The notes: generated by a model from the sequence alone, not told the origin. A DNA stretch of 64,000 nt from Flammeovirga kamogawensis (GCF_018736065.1 NZ_CP076128.1:496001-560000), one strand, 5' to 3'; positions 42,795-52,622 are shown, counted from the first letter of the stretch. Numbers and translations are program-made.

Positions 42795-43910
42795 ATGGAA
42801 AAGAAATATTTATTACTTGCAGCACTCTTGTTATTTTTAGTTTTTGAGGGGATGTCTCAGAATAAAAAAGACATATACATTAAGACAGATACTTTAAGTT
42901 TATCAAAATCTACCCAAATTATAGGCTTGCCAATTGTTTTTTATACTCCCGAAACTAATTTTGGAATAGGAGGTGGAGCCCAATTTTTTTACTTGAACAA
43001 AGTAAATAGATTTAACTTAAGGAAAAGCTCATTAATGCTCGATGTTATTTATACATCGGAAAAACAATTAATTATTGATGCTAATCCAAAACTGTTTTTT
43101 AATGATGGAGATTATTATCTAGATGCAGCTTTTAAGTTTAAAATTTTTCCTAACTCTTTTTGGGGAATTGGTCCTAACACTCAGCCAGAAAGTTTAGAAA
43201 GATATAATATGCAAACGGTAATGATTAGGGGAGACTTTCTTAAAAGGCTACCAAAGTCATCTTTGAATTTTGGTGCACAGTATAGGTTTCAATCAGATAT
43301 AATGTTAGAAAAACAAGAAGGAGGAATATTAGCTTCAGATACAATACCAGGTAGTGAAGGTGCTATAATGAACGGTTTAGGATTTGTTTTTAATCTTGAT
43401 GATAGAGATAATGTTTTTTCACCAAACAAAGGGAATTATTTCCAAATAAATGCATGGTATGCTAGTAAAGTACTAGGAAGTACATACTCATTCAATAAGT
43501 ATGCAATTGATTTAAGGAAGTACTTTCCTATAAATAACTATCTTATAATAGCAGCGAGAGCATATATAGAAAATAGTTTTGGAGTTGTTCCCTTTCAACA
43601 TCAAGCATGGCTTGGAGGTGGAGATAGAATGAGGGGGTATTTTAGGGGACGATATATTGATAACCACCTATATACATTACAAAGTGAAGCAAGGTTTAAA
43701 CTACACCCTAGGTGGAGAGCTAATGTATTTGCCTCAATTGGGCAGGTAGCACCATATATTATTGATATTTTTTATGGTGCAAAATTTTCTGGTGGTGCTG
43801 GAATTAGATATAAATTACTTAAAAAAAATGAAACCTTGTTAAGATTAGATTTTGGCATGAATAAAGATTTAGATACAGGTATTTATTTTGGTGTTAACGA
43901 AGCCTTTTAA
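42795..43910 (+). CDS. Omp85-superfamily surface-antigen barrel without POTRA domains
   Basis: The 371-residue protein, counted from the ATG at 42795, has the signal peptide LLAALLLFLVFEGMSQ. The upstream in-frame TTG lies inside the previous gene and would disrupt the signal. The 16-strand barrel of the bacterial-surface-antigen (Omp85/BamA) fold is indicated by the loop-6 motif GGDRMRGYFRGRY near 285-297, the GFVFNLDDRDNVFSPNKGNYF block and the final strands. There are no POTRA domains, since the barrel starts almost directly after the signal, which differs from BamA, TamA or TpsB. It resembles stand-alone PatB/ShlB-less members in Bacteroidota. Substrate unknown. Confidence 0.85.
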   Translation: MEKKYLLLAALLLFLVFEGMSQNKKDIYIKTDTLSLSKSTQIIGLPIVFYTPETNFGIGGGAQFFYLNKVNRFNLRKSSLMLDVIYTSEKQLIIDANPKLFFNDGDYYLDAAFKFKIFPNSFWGIGPNTQPESLERYNMQTVMIRGDFLKRLPKSSLNFGAQYRFQSDIMLEKQEGGILASDTIPGSEGAIMNGLGFVFNLDDRDNVFSPNKGNYFQINAWYASKVLGSTYSFNKYAIDLRKYFPINNYLIIAARAYIENSFGVVPFQHQAWLGGGDRMRGYFRGRYIDNHLYTLQSEARFKLHPRWRANVFASIGQVAPYIIDIFYGAKFSGGAGIRYKLLKKNETLLRLDFGMNKDLDTGIYFGVNEAF

Positions 43911-43932
43911 ACCTGTACCTAAATCTATCCTG

Positions 43933-45141
43933 TTAATTTATTTCTTCTAATTCATGTAAAACAGTATGTGCAACAAGTGCATGGACTTTTTCTTTTTTAC
44001 TTAAATCAATAGCTTTTAAGGCATATTCTTTAGCTGAATCATATTCTTTTAATTTAAATAATAAACCAGCTTTGGTTTCAAGGTTCATAGAATTTTCATG
44101 TATTTCTATAGCAGAATCAATCCAATTATTTGCAGCTTTTAATTTTTCCTCATCGTTATAATACTGATAAACATTAAACGCCCAATTTCGGTATAAATAG
44201 CCCTTTACTTCTTTATCTCTGTCAGATAAAGTACTTACACCTTGTTCCATTTTGTTATATGCTGTTGCATAATCTTTGATATTCAAATAAAAGGTAGGGT
44301 TATAAGCAAAGTTTAAAGTTTCTCCTTGCTTGCCTAATTTATCTTCTAAGAAAGACATTAATTCTTGCCAACCTGCAACGTCTCTATTTGCAACAAAAGG
44401 ACGCATTGATACTTTTGCTGCATTATTTATAGTGACAATTATTTCTTTAACACCATATTTATCTTCAATAATTTTAGCATGTTTAATTACGTATAATGTT
44501 GGTTCCGAATGTAGTCCTAAATGGATTGTAGCTTGTTTAAGAGCACTCCATATGTCTTTATTTTCAATGTCTTCATCTGTTATATCATTAAGGAATTTTT
44601 GAAGTTGTATACTATCATTTGTATTAGTAGCATAGCTTGTATTTATATAATGAGCAAGATCTTCTGTACTAATAGACTTAGAAGATTCTATTTTCTTTTT
44701 TAAAGTGAAATATTGATAATGTGGGTTTTCTGCTTGTTTTGATGTTTTTATGAAATCAGCCTCCGTCATTTCTCCAACAGTTAGGTGTAAGGGTGTTCCA
44801 TCATTTTGTAAATAAATATAAGCAGGGTACGTATGTAATTGTAATTGTTCTACAATTTTGATTCCTTTTTTACTTTCAGCATCAATAGATAAACTCACAT
44901 AATTATCATTAATAAAGTTTCCAACTTTTTTAGAATCAAGGATTTCATTTTCCATCCAATTGCAGTTAGGGCACCACGAAGTACCTATTGAAATAAAGAT
45001 TCCTTTTTGTTCCTTTTGAGCAATTTTTTCAGCTTCATCAATAGAAATATTTTTAAACTGAATGCCTTGAGCTTGACAATAAAATGGTATTAAAAGTAGG
45101 AGTGATAATAGTGAGCGCATTATTAAATAATTTATGTTCAT
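43933..45141 (-). CDS. Exported thioredoxin-fold protein with TPR-like tail
   Basis: A 402-residue protein. A signal peptide (SLLSLLLLIPFYCQAQ) leads to a thioredoxin domain at about 30-145: the active-site CPNC is Cys57 and Cys60 in GTSWCPNCNWME, and the cis-Pro lies in LHTYPAY. The remaining 250 residues are helical, with TPR-like pairs near the end (LETKAGLLFKLKEYDSAKEYALKAIDLS). This looks like a periplasmic disulfide reductase coupled to a scaffold, as seen in many Bacteroidota 'thioredoxin family' lipoproteins and exports. A second ATG at 45120 begins a tighter signal peptide and may be the true start. No partner is encoded beside it. Confidence 0.85.
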   Translation of the reverse strand: MNINYLIMRSLLSLLLLIPFYCQAQGIQFKNISIDEAEKIAQKEQKGIFISIGTSWCPNCNWMENEILDSKKVGNFINDNYVSLSIDAESKKGIKIVEQLQLHTYPAYIYLQNDGTPLHLTVGEMTEADFIKTSKQAENPHYQYFTLKKKIESSKSISTEDLAHYINTSYATNTNDSIQLQKFLNDITDEDIENKDIWSALKQATIHLGLHSEPTLYVIKHAKIIEDKYGVKEIIVTINNAAKVSMRPFVANRDVAGWQELMSFLEDKLGKQGETLNFAYNPTFYLNIKDYATAYNKMEQGVSTLSDRDKEVKGYLYRNWAFNVYQYYNDEEKLKAANNWIDSAIEIHENSMNLETKAGLLFKLKEYDSAKEYALKAIDLSKKEKVHALVAHTVLHELEEIN

Positions 45142-45213
45142 TTATACAGAATTAGACTAGGTTTTTAAAGCCTATAATAAATTAAGTAAAATATGAGACA
45201 ATTGTATTTTTTT

Positions 45214-46245
45214 CTAATACTTTTTACGACTAATGCGTTTTCTTTTTCTCTTATTTGGAGCTAATGCCAAAATGGTTGCAAATAAAAACAGTTGTATAGG
45301 GAAGATGACTAATTGAGGTTCTGCAAAAATCCATTCTTTATATGGCATTGTTTTAAAATGCTTCCAATTCCACCAACTTAAGGTGTATAAATCGCCTACT
45401 AGATAAACAGGAAGGAATAAAAATAAGCACAAGAATAGAACTTGTTTAAGAGTTAGTCCTTGTTTTCGAATACTAGGAATAGCTTTTACTATTGAGCCTA
45501 AGGTTACAGTAAAAAACAAAGAAATAAATGAGATTGCATAGTAAATCCATGAGAAATCCATTCTAAATTCATCCCAAAGTACTTTGGTATACTCAATTAT
45601 TTGGTTTATGTGTTCAACTGCTAAAATGCTTAACATAGCGAAAGTACATGATAATAAAATCATATATATTAATGCATTTTGTACAGATGGTATTTTAAAA
45701 ATTGATTTTATAAACTTTAAAGGTGAAGTCAAGATTTTGTAAGCACTCCTTTTAAATTTAAATAAAAAGCCATCACTTCCTTTAAATGGTGGAGGTGTAT
45801 ACATTTTATTCGCTTTTCTTTCGCCAATTTTATGAGGAATAACTTCGTGATAAATATTTCTATCCCCGTCAGTAGTCCAAACAAACTTTGCTAAAGTTGC
45901 ACTTGCATAGGAAAATCCCTGGTCTATTGCTCCATGAAAAACAGATGCTGGTACTCCTTTTTTTTTGCATTCAACTATCATGAAAGGATCTAAACCATCC
46001 TCATCTGTATAAGTTATGATATCAGCTTCTTTTGTAGAAGATCCCATCTTTACAGGAACACATACACGAACATATTCAGCAGGATAACCGTAATCGTAGA
46101 TGAGAGATAAATAAGTAGCTAATTGTACTTGTTCTTCAGGGTTATATAATGAACGTGTTTTCTTATGAGGTAAATATGTTACTTCATCTTTATTCTTACT
46201 TAATTGAATTACGCCATCACGTTTTCCTTTAGATAACCACTTCAT
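45214..46245 (-). CDS. HsdR_N-type PD-(D/E)XK nuclease domain fused to a four-helix membrane domain
   Basis: With the ATG at 46245 the product has 343 residues (a TTG 66 bases upstream is less likely). Residues about 30-140 match the type I restriction HsdR N-terminal nuclease fold: YNPEEQVQLATYLSLIYDYG, then Asp75 in KEADIITYT, the E-x-K pair Glu92/Lys94 in MIVECKKKG, and the QxxxY motif at Gln109-Tyr113 (DQGFSYA). Residues about 190-330 contain four hydrophobic helices (190-210, 232-252, 266-287, 310-330), followed by a very basic C-terminus. No HsdS, HsdM or helicase is nearby. Domain family is recognised; its use at the membrane is not described to me. Confidence 0.85.
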   Translation of the reverse strand: MKWLSKGKRDGVIQLSKNKDEVTYLPHKKTRSLYNPEEQVQLATYLSLIYDYGYPAEYVRVCVPVKMGSSTKEADIITYTDEDGLDPFMIVECKKKGVPASVFHGAIDQGFSYASATLAKFVWTTDGDRNIYHEVIPHKIGERKANKMYTPPPFKGSDGFLFKFKRSAYKILTSPLKFIKSIFKIPSVQNALIYMILLSCTFAMLSILAVEHINQIIEYTKVLWDEFRMDFSWIYYAISFISLFFTVTLGSIVKAIPSIRKQGLTLKQVLFLCLFLFLPVYLVGDLYTLSWWNWKHFKTMPYKEWIFAEPQLVIFPIQLFLFATILALAPNKRKRKRISRKKY

Positions 46246-46413
46246 AATATTTTTTCGGGGTGTATTTAATGTTAAATATAGTGGTAATAATTTAAAATAT
46301 AAACATTGCAATCTTAATTATTTATCTAATAATGTGTTATTGTTTATTAATTAATCAAAATTAGTTTGCGTTTATTATATAGTATTACAAAATAATTTAT
46401 TTTGCTGTTTATG

Positions 46414-46456
46414 AAAAACAAAAAATGCGTTGATTATACATGATAATCAACGCATT
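46414..46456 (-). terminator. Intrinsic terminator of hemE
   Basis: A 14-bp perfect stem (46443-46456 with 46424-46437) and 5-nt loop are followed by TTTTTGTTTTT on the minus strand, about 25 bases after the hemE stop. Confidence 0.88.
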
Positions 46457-46479
46457 ATATTTTGAGTGACAAGATTTGT

Positions 46480-47505
46480 TTATCTCATCTTTTCAGAGTA
46501 TTCTTTAACAGTATTAATAAATACTTTTACTTTTTCAGGGTCAATGTCTGGATAAACACCGTGTCCTAAATTGGCGATATGTTTGTCTGGTCCAAATTTA
46601 TCTAACATCTCTTTCGTTGCTTTTTCAATATCAGCATTAGAGCCATAAAGTGCACAAGGGTCTAAATTACCTTGAAGGACTTTACCATTAGCAAATTTTC
46701 TAGATTCAGCAATATCCATATTCCAATCTAACCCGATTGTATTGCAATTGCTTTTTCCAATTTCTTCTCTAGCAAAATATGCTCCTTTAGCAAAAACTGT
46801 TTTAGGAACCTCTGTTATTGCATCACAGATTTGATTGATATATGGTAAAGCAAAAACATTAAATTGTTCAGGAGATAAAATTCCAGCCCATGAGTCAAAG
46901 ATTTGAATCATATCTGCACCAGCAGCAATTTGTGCTTTTAAATAAGCAATTGTGCTGTCTGTAATCATTTGTAATAATTTATGAGAGAATTCAGGTTGTG
47001 TGTAGAACATTTTCTTTGCTTTAGAGAATGTTTTAGAACCTTGTCCTTCTATCATATAAGAAAAAATAGTGAAAGGAGCACCAGCAAAACCAATTAATGG
47101 TACTCTACCGTTTAATTCTTTCTTTGTAATCTTAATTGCTTCTAATACGTAACCTAAGTCTGATTCTACATCAGCAACGCGTATTTTTTGAAGATCTTTT
47201 TCAGTTTCAACAACATTAGGAAAGTAAGGACCACGTTTCTCAACCATTTCATAAGGTAATCCCATTGCTTCTGGAATTACTAAAATATCTGAGAAGATAA
47301 TCGCAGCATCAACACCAAGTAAATCTACAGGCTGAATTGTTACTTCAGCGGCTAATTCTGGAGTTTGACACAGCTCAACAAAACCTGAAACACTGCTTCT
47401 TACAGCTCTATATTCTGGTAAAATACGTCCAGCTTGTCTCATTAACCATACAGGAGTTCTTTCTGTTTTTTCTCCTCTAGCAGTACGTAGAATTAAATCG
47501 TTCAT
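46480..47505 (-). CDS. hemE: Uroporphyrinogen decarboxylase
   Basis: A 341-residue cytosolic enzyme that removes four carboxyl groups from uroporphyrinogen III to give coproporphyrinogen III in haem synthesis. The N-terminal signature [18 protein letters not shown] supplies Arg23 and Arg27. The second signature [19 protein letters not shown] is present, and Asp73 in [12 protein letters not shown] is the pyrrole-binding catalytic residue. Length is normal. It follows cca by 30 bases on the same strand, and the two may be co-transcribed, ending at the strong terminator downstream. No other hem gene is near. Confidence 0.97.
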   Translation of the reverse strand: MNDLILRTARGEKTERTPVWLMRQAGRILPEYRAVRSSVSGFVELCQTPELAAEVTIQPVDLLGVDAAIIFSDILVIPEAMGLPYEMVEKRGPYFPNVVETEKDLQKIRVADVESDLGYVLEAIKITKKELNGRVPLIGFAGAPFTIFSYMIEGQGSKTFSKAKKMFYTQPEFSHKLLQMITDSTIAYLKAQIAAGADMIQIFDSWAGILSPEQFNVFALPYINQICDAITEVPKTVFAKGAYFAREEIGKSNCNTIGLDWNMDIAESRKFANGKVLQGNLDPCALYGSNADIEKATKEMLDKFGPDKHIANLGHGVYPDIDPEKVKVFINTVKEYSEKMR

Positions 47506-47535
47506 AAGTATATATAGATTCTTTTTGTTTGATGC

Positions 47536-48963
47536 TTATTTTTCTTTTTCTGATAATCCCAGTTCTGTACCGATATTAATCATAAAGGGCATAGCTTCTT
47601 CTAAGGTGTTTTTGATTTTACCATCTAGAATTGCTTCTCTAACTTGATCTTTAATTTGCCCAACTTCTCTAGAAGGTTTGATGTCAAATGTCTCCATAAT
47701 TAACTCCCCTGTAATTACAGGTTGGAAATTTCTTACTTGATCATTTTCTTCAACTGCAACTAGTTTAGATTCTACAAAATCGAAATTCGATAAATATTTC
47801 TTTACCTTATTACCATCTTTAGAAGTAATATCAGCTCTACATAATGCCATTAAAGCATCAATGTCGTCTCCAGCTTCAAAAAGTAACCTTCGTACTGCAG
47901 AATCTGTAACTTCTTTTTTAACTAATGCGATAGGGCGTAAATGTAGGCGTACTAATTTCTGTACAAACTTCATTTTATCATTTAAAGGAAGTTTTAATCT
48001 TTTAAATATGCCAGGAACCATTCTTGCACCTTTGTCTTCATGGCCATGGAAGGTCCATCCAACTCTCTGATTAAAACGCTTTGTTGCTGGTTTAGCAATG
48101 TCATGAAGAATTGCAGCCCATCGTAGCCATAAATCATCAGATTTTTCGGCAACGTTATCTAAAACTTTTAATGTATGGTAGAAATTATCTTTATGTCCTT
48201 TTCCATCTCGTCTTTCAACGCCATGTAAATTGGCCATTTCTGGAAAGATAAGTTCTAATAAACCTGAAGTAAAAAGGAGTTTAAATCCATAAGAAGGAAG
48301 AGGAGACAAAACAATTTTATTCAGTTCATCCATTATACGTTCTCCAGAAACAATTTCAATGCGTGCCTTATTTTCAGTAATAGCATCAAAAGTATCTGAA
48401 TCAATATCAAATGATAATTGAGAAGCAAAGCGTATTGCTCTCATCATTCTTAAAGGATCGTCTGAAAAAGTAATATTTGGCTCTAAAGGAGTAATTATAT
48501 TTTTCTTTTTGAGGTCATCAACACCTCCAAAAGGATCAACTAAATCGCCATAGTTTTCTTTATTTAAAGAAATAGCTAAAGCATTTATAGTAAAATCACG
48601 TCTATTTTGGTCATCTTCGAGAGTACCATCTTCTACAATTGGCTTACGAGATTCTCGTCTATAAGATTCTTTTCTTGCCCCAACAAATTCTACTTCATAA
48701 TCATCAAATTTAACCATGGCAGTGCCAAAGTTTTTGAAAGTATTACAAGGTAGGTTGCCTCCATTTTTTGCAACAGCTTCAGCAAGTAAAATGCCACTTC
48801 CAACACATACAATGTCGATGTCTTTTGAAGGTCTTTTAAGAAGTAAATCTCTTACAAATCCACCAACTAAATATGTTTTAAAACCTACCTCTTCAGCACT
48901 TCTAGCGACAATGTCGAAGATAGGATTTTGGTCTAATGTATCTTTAAAATTGATTTCGGACAC
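47536..48963 (-). CDS. cca: CCA tRNA nucleotidyltransferase with HD domain
   Basis: A 475-residue enzyme. The nucleotidyltransferase head has YLVGGFVRDLLL at 31-42 and the metal-binding DID at 48-50. The RRDFTINALA block, the head-to-neck helices and the tRNA-binding arms follow. An HD phosphohydrolase domain occurs at about 255-360 (WAAILHDIAKPATKRF). The product adds or repairs the 3'-CCA of tRNA; PcnB/poly(A) polymerase-like variants also exist, so poly(A) activity is not excluded. The start is GTG at 48963. It is probably co-transcribed with hemE, which starts 30 bases after its stop. Confidence 0.93.
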   Translation of the reverse strand: MSEINFKDTLDQNPIFDIVARSAEEVGFKTYLVGGFVRDLLLKRPSKDIDIVCVGSGILLAEAVAKNGGNLPCNTFKNFGTAMVKFDDYEVEFVGARKESYRRESRKPIVEDGTLEDDQNRRDFTINALAISLNKENYGDLVDPFGGVDDLKKKNIITPLEPNITFSDDPLRMMRAIRFASQLSFDIDSDTFDAITENKARIEIVSGERIMDELNKIVLSPLPSYGFKLLFTSGLLELIFPEMANLHGVERRDGKGHKDNFYHTLKVLDNVAEKSDDLWLRWAAILHDIAKPATKRFNQRVGWTFHGHEDKGARMVPGIFKRLKLPLNDKMKFVQKLVRLHLRPIALVKKEVTDSAVRRLLFEAGDDIDALMALCRADITSKDGNKVKKYLSNFDFVESKLVAVEENDQVRNFQPVITGELIMETFDIKPSREVGQIKDQVREAILDGKIKNTLEEAMPFMINIGTELGLSEKEK

Positions 48964-49006
48964 AATATATTATCTAGTAAATTTTAATCTTTTCTGGTTC
49001 AATTTA

Positions 49007-49014
49007 CAAAAGTA
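49007..49014 (-). promoter_or_regulatory. Candidate -7 box of cca
   Basis: Read on the minus strand the bases TACTTTTG match TAnnTTTG about 44 nt before the cca start, and the same 8-mer sits at a similar distance from lysA. The -33 box is not evident. Confidence 0.3.
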
Positions 49015-49207
49015 CATTTTTTGTTTGTTTTTTGATGTGAATGTGTATCAATTCTCCATCTTTCTTAAAATTCTCTATAATTATTGGTGTTTGATGTAGT
49101 TTTTGTTCAATAACTCAGCATCGTATGATACAAATGTTTGCATAATCATTTCAAACAACCGATTTTGCAGCTTAAATTATTTAACGACAGACATTACTCC
49201 ATTATAT

Positions 49208-50875
49208 ATGCGTAAGTGGGAAGACCTATTATCTTTTTCAGCAGTCTTACTTTTCTTTATTTTTATAAATATTCATGCTGATAAGTTATTTTTTAGAATA
49301 GATCTTACAGAAGAGAAAAGGTTTAGTATAAATCCGGCTACTGAACGTTTACTCGAAGAACTTCCATCTGAAGTAACTGTTGATGTCTATTTAGATGGTC
49401 CATTAAATGCAGAATTTGAGCATTTAAAATTAGCTATTCAAGAAACATTAGATGAATTTAAAGTGAGATCTAATGGGAAATTAGAGTATCGTTTTATTGA
49501 TCCAAATGACTTTTCTGATCCTCGTCAGAAACAACAATTTCAACGTTCTATAATTGAGAAGGGAATTCCTCAAACTACTTTGTTTGATGTGTCAGCTAAT
49601 GGAGAACAAACACAAAGATTGATATTTCCTGGTGCTTTAATTTCTTATAAAGGAAAGCAAAAAGGTGTATTATTACTTAAAGGAAATAAAGCAAAGTCTG
49701 CACAAGAACAAATAAACCAATCAATTGAAGGTGTAGAGTATGAATTAGCTAGCGTAATTCAAGATATGGTGCAATCTAAATCAAAGAGACTAGCAATTGT
49801 ACAAGGTCATGATGAATTAGCACCTCAAGAAATTGTTGAGTTTTCTAAGGCTGCAAATAATAAATATTTAGTTTCATGGGTAGAAGATTTGTCACTTCTA
49901 AAAAACTTTGATGCGATATTAGTTGCTCAACCCAAAAAGAAATTTAGCAACAGAGATAAATATCATATTGATCAATATTTAATTGAAGGAGGTAATGCTT
50001 TGTTTTTAATGGATAAAGTGCAAATGAATACCGATTCCATTCCATTAGGGGGGACTTATGCCTTTGGTTATGACTTGAATATTGATGATTTTCTGTTTAG
50101 AATAGGCATACGTTCAAACATAAATTTAATTCAAGATCAACAAGCGGGTTTATTGGAATTAGTAACTGGAAACTTTGGAGATAAAGCAAATATCAAAAAA
50201 CTACCTTGGCCATATTATATCTACTTAAATTCATTTTCAGAACATCCTATCGTTCGTAATATGGATGTTGTATATGGTAAGTTTGTAAGCTCACTTGATA
50301 CAATTAAGTCTCCCGGAATGGAGAAAACTCCTTTGTTGTTTACATCAAATTATTCAAGAATTAGAAAAATGCCAAACCTTGTTTCTTTAGACGAAATCAA
50401 GGAGGTAAATAAAAAAGAGTTATTTAATTCTCCTCATCTTGCTGTAGCTTATTTGTTAGAAGGCAAATTTAAATCTTTATATGCAAATAGATTTCCACCT
50501 AAAGGGATAAATCCTTCAACACAAATTAAATCTTCAACAGAAAAATCAAAAATTATTGTTGTAGGGGATGGTGATATCATTAAGAATAGTATTAACCCAT
50601 TAAATGGGCAAATTGAATCAATAGAATTTGATAGGTTTAGAGGGCAATCATTATCTAATTTAGAATTTATAATGAACTCTTTAGATTACTTAATGGATGA
50701 TGAAGGTTTAATAATGGCTAGAAATAAAAAAGTAACCCTAAGACCATTAGATTCATTTAAAATTAGAGAAGAAAAATCGTTATGGCAATGGCTTAATGTG
50801 GGTTTGCCTGTGCTTTTAACAATGTTACTTGGTAGCTTATTTATTTATATGAGGAAAAAGAGATTTGAAAGGTAG
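49208..50875 (+). CDS. gldG: Gliding-motility protein GldG
   Basis: Counted from the ATG at 49208 the product has 555 residues; the longer frame from 49103 begins with an unlikely 35-residue stretch. TM1 is at about 9-27, followed by the large periplasmic GldG/ABC-transporter-auxiliary domain (RLLEELPSEVTVDVYLDG, KVRSNGKLEYRFIDPNDF), and one C-terminal TM helix (WLNVGLPVLLTMLLGSLFIY) with a basic cytoplasmic end. In flavobacteria GldG works with GldF and the ATPase GldA as an ABC transporter needed for gliding. No gldF or gldA lies here: both neighbours point the other way. The gene is therefore isolated. Confidence 0.9.
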   Translation: MRKWEDLLSFSAVLLFFIFINIHADKLFFRIDLTEEKRFSINPATERLLEELPSEVTVDVYLDGPLNAEFEHLKLAIQETLDEFKVRSNGKLEYRFIDPNDFSDPRQKQQFQRSIIEKGIPQTTLFDVSANGEQTQRLIFPGALISYKGKQKGVLLLKGNKAKSAQEQINQSIEGVEYELASVIQDMVQSKSKRLAIVQGHDELAPQEIVEFSKAANNKYLVSWVEDLSLLKNFDAILVAQPKKKFSNRDKYHIDQYLIEGGNALFLMDKVQMNTDSIPLGGTYAFGYDLNIDDFLFRIGIRSNINLIQDQQAGLLELVTGNFGDKANIKKLPWPYYIYLNSFSEHPIVRNMDVVYGKFVSSLDTIKSPGMEKTPLLFTSNYSRIRKMPNLVSLDEIKEVNKKELFNSPHLAVAYLLEGKFKSLYANRFPPKGINPSTQIKSSTEKSKIIVVGDGDIIKNSINPLNGQIESIEFDRFRGQSLSNLEFIMNSLDYLMDDEGLIMARNKKVTLRPLDSFKIREEKSLWQWLNVGLPVLLTMLLGSLFIYMRKKRFER

Positions 50876-50876
50876 A

Positions 50877-51518
50877 TTATATACCCAAACAATTATCTTT
50901 TTTATAAAAAATAGAAGTTAAAGACGAGTCACAAACAGAAGGAGCTAAACCATAAAAATCTAATCTTTTATAACCATTTTCTGTTAGAAGATTATATCCT
51001 TCGTTATATTTTATTCTGTCAGAGTTGTCCCAAATGATCACTCCATTTGGTGAAATTTTATTCAAGGTGTTTTTACAACATTCAACTCGATTCCTACCAT
51101 CAATTATAATTAGATCAAATTGTAACGAATGGTTATTAATTTCTTGAGAATAGCCATTGTCAATTTCTTTGTATATAAAAGTCACATTAGAATTGAATTG
51201 ATTTTTTATTTTATTGAACCAATCTTTATTATGCTCTAAAGAATAAATTTTATTTACTCTTTTTTGAAACCATAAAGTTGAATTTCCACTTCCAAATTCA
51301 AACACATTAAGATTAGATAATTTTCGTGTTGATAGAAAATGAATACAGCTATACGTAAACCATGGTATTGGTTCTTTTTTATTATTAATTACTGAAAACG
51401 ATTTTAAACTTTTCGTCCAACCTAATTTATATAAATAACCTTTATTGATTAAGTAATTTAAATGAAGTAGATAATTGAAAAAGGGAACTTTTAAGAGTAA
51501 AGATTGAACTAATTTCAT
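50877..51518 (-). CDS. SAM-dependent methyltransferase-like protein of the polysaccharide locus
   Basis: A 213-residue protein. The Rossmann methyltransferase motif I is VFEFGSGNSTLW at about 72-83, followed by the acidic SLEHNKDW loop and the DLIIIDGRNR motif IV region. The N-terminal 40 residues are hydrophobic and may lie on the membrane. Such class I methyltransferases often modify sugars or lipids in capsule and O-antigen loci. It stands last in a minus-strand run of flippase and glycosyltransferases (51650-54934), 131 bases after the GT gene. Its stop lies 1 base beyond that of the convergent gldG. The acceptor is unknown. Confidence 0.75.
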   Translation of the reverse strand: MKLVQSLLLKVPFFNYLLHLNYLINKGYLYKLGWTKSLKSFSVINNKKEPIPWFTYSCIHFLSTRKLSNLNVFEFGSGNSTLWFQKRVNKIYSLEHNKDWFNKIKNQFNSNVTFIYKEIDNGYSQEINNHSLQFDLIIIDGRNRVECCKNTLNKISPNGVIIWDNSDRIKYNEGYNLLTENGYKRLDFYGLAPSVCDSSLTSIFYKKDNCLGI

Positions 51519-51649
51519 TTCAAGTGTATTATGTAGTGTATATCAATCTAACTAAATTACTATTTAAAAACAAATGCCTAAAACTGAAATAAAAAGCCTC
51601 TAGTCAATAATTGTACTTACTTTTTATAGTTGTTTTATTATCATTTTAA

Positions 51650-52600
51650 CTACAATGTATCAACTTTAAAAATGCGATTAAGGATGTAAAAATACAGCTT
51701 AATTAAAAATCTTTTATACCCTTTTACATTTACATATCTGTAAAATTTCTCGAAGTATTTATCTCCTAATAAGGTGTCTTTTGATAGATTTTTATCTATT
51801 GTAATGGTATCAGTTTGTTTGGTTAAGTAGGGGTTCCAAAATAATAATCCACTATTTACACCACTGCCATCCATTCCAATATTTTGAACTAAAGAAAGTG
51901 AAGGGTTTAAGCATAGTCCATTATTAATTAAAATTGTGGCTAGCCATTTAATTGCCCAAGTACTAATCTTACCATCAATATTATTTTGGAGTTGTTCTAA
52001 ACCAATAAAAGAACCGTTGAGGTCTATTTTGGATAATAAATCTTTTTCTTCAATTTCTTTAAATAATTGCTTTGAATCTGAGGTGAATTTATTCCAGGAA
52101 CTTTCCCAAGTTGCCCATCCCCAGCACGACATATGGGATGAGAAAAAAGTACTGTTTGTAAATTTATTTTTCTGAAATGGAGACTTAGGCAAGTAAGCGT
52201 TAACATGCATAACACTAGGATCGTCTTTATACACTTGAAGTGCATCATTCATGTAGGCTAAAAAACCAGAGGTTACAATAATATCATCTTCTAAAATAAT
52301 AGCTGAACCGTGTTTTTTTATTACTTTACTTACTCCTTGAACAATAGATTTGGCTAAACCTAAATTCTGACTTTGTACTACAACAGTGGTATCTTTTGTC
52401 CAATTGTCTTCATTGTGAATAATATCGACAATTCTCTTATGTTCATTCCTATCTACTTCTGATGCATTCTCTTTTAACCCATCACAAAATAAATACAGAG
52501 GAGATTCATTAAATAATGTATTTTTTTTTAATGCCTCAAGTACTTTTTGAGTATGTGTTGATCTATTGTATGAAAAAACAATTATTGGAGCAGTATTCAT
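51650..52600 (-). CDS. GT-A fold glycosyltransferase
   Basis: A 316-residue cytosolic glycosyltransferase. It starts with PIIVFSYNRSTHTQKVLEAL, the nucleotide-sugar-binding first strand and helix. The metal-binding acidic motif is EDD at 104-106 (AIILEDDIIVT), as in GnT-I and related GT-A enzymes. A WGWATWESSWNKF segment near 158-170 is common in these Bacteroidota proteins. The sugar donor and acceptor are unknown. It lies in the run wzx - GT61 - this gene - methyltransferase, so it probably builds the repeat unit of a surface polysaccharide. Confidence 0.87.
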   Translation of the reverse strand: MNTAPIIVFSYNRSTHTQKVLEALKKNTLFNESPLYLFCDGLKENASEVDRNEHKRIVDIIHNEDNWTKDTTVVVQSQNLGLAKSIVQGVSKVIKKHGSAIILEDDIIVTSGFLAYMNDALQVYKDDPSVMHVNAYLPKSPFQKNKFTNSTFFSSHMSCWGWATWESSWNKFTSDSKQLFKEIEEKDLLSKIDLNGSFIGLEQLQNNIDGKISTWAIKWLATILINNGLCLNPSLSLVQNIGMDGSGVNSGLLFWNPYLTKQTDTITIDKNLSKDTLLGDKYFEKFYRYVNVKGYKRFLIKLYFYILNRIFKVDTL

Positions 52601-52622
52601 TATTACTATTTATCAGAATGGA

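Noticed and set aside
49103-49207. Longer start of gldG
   Set aside because: The extra 35 residues contain no signal or membrane helix, while MRKWEDLL followed at once by TM1 fits the family.
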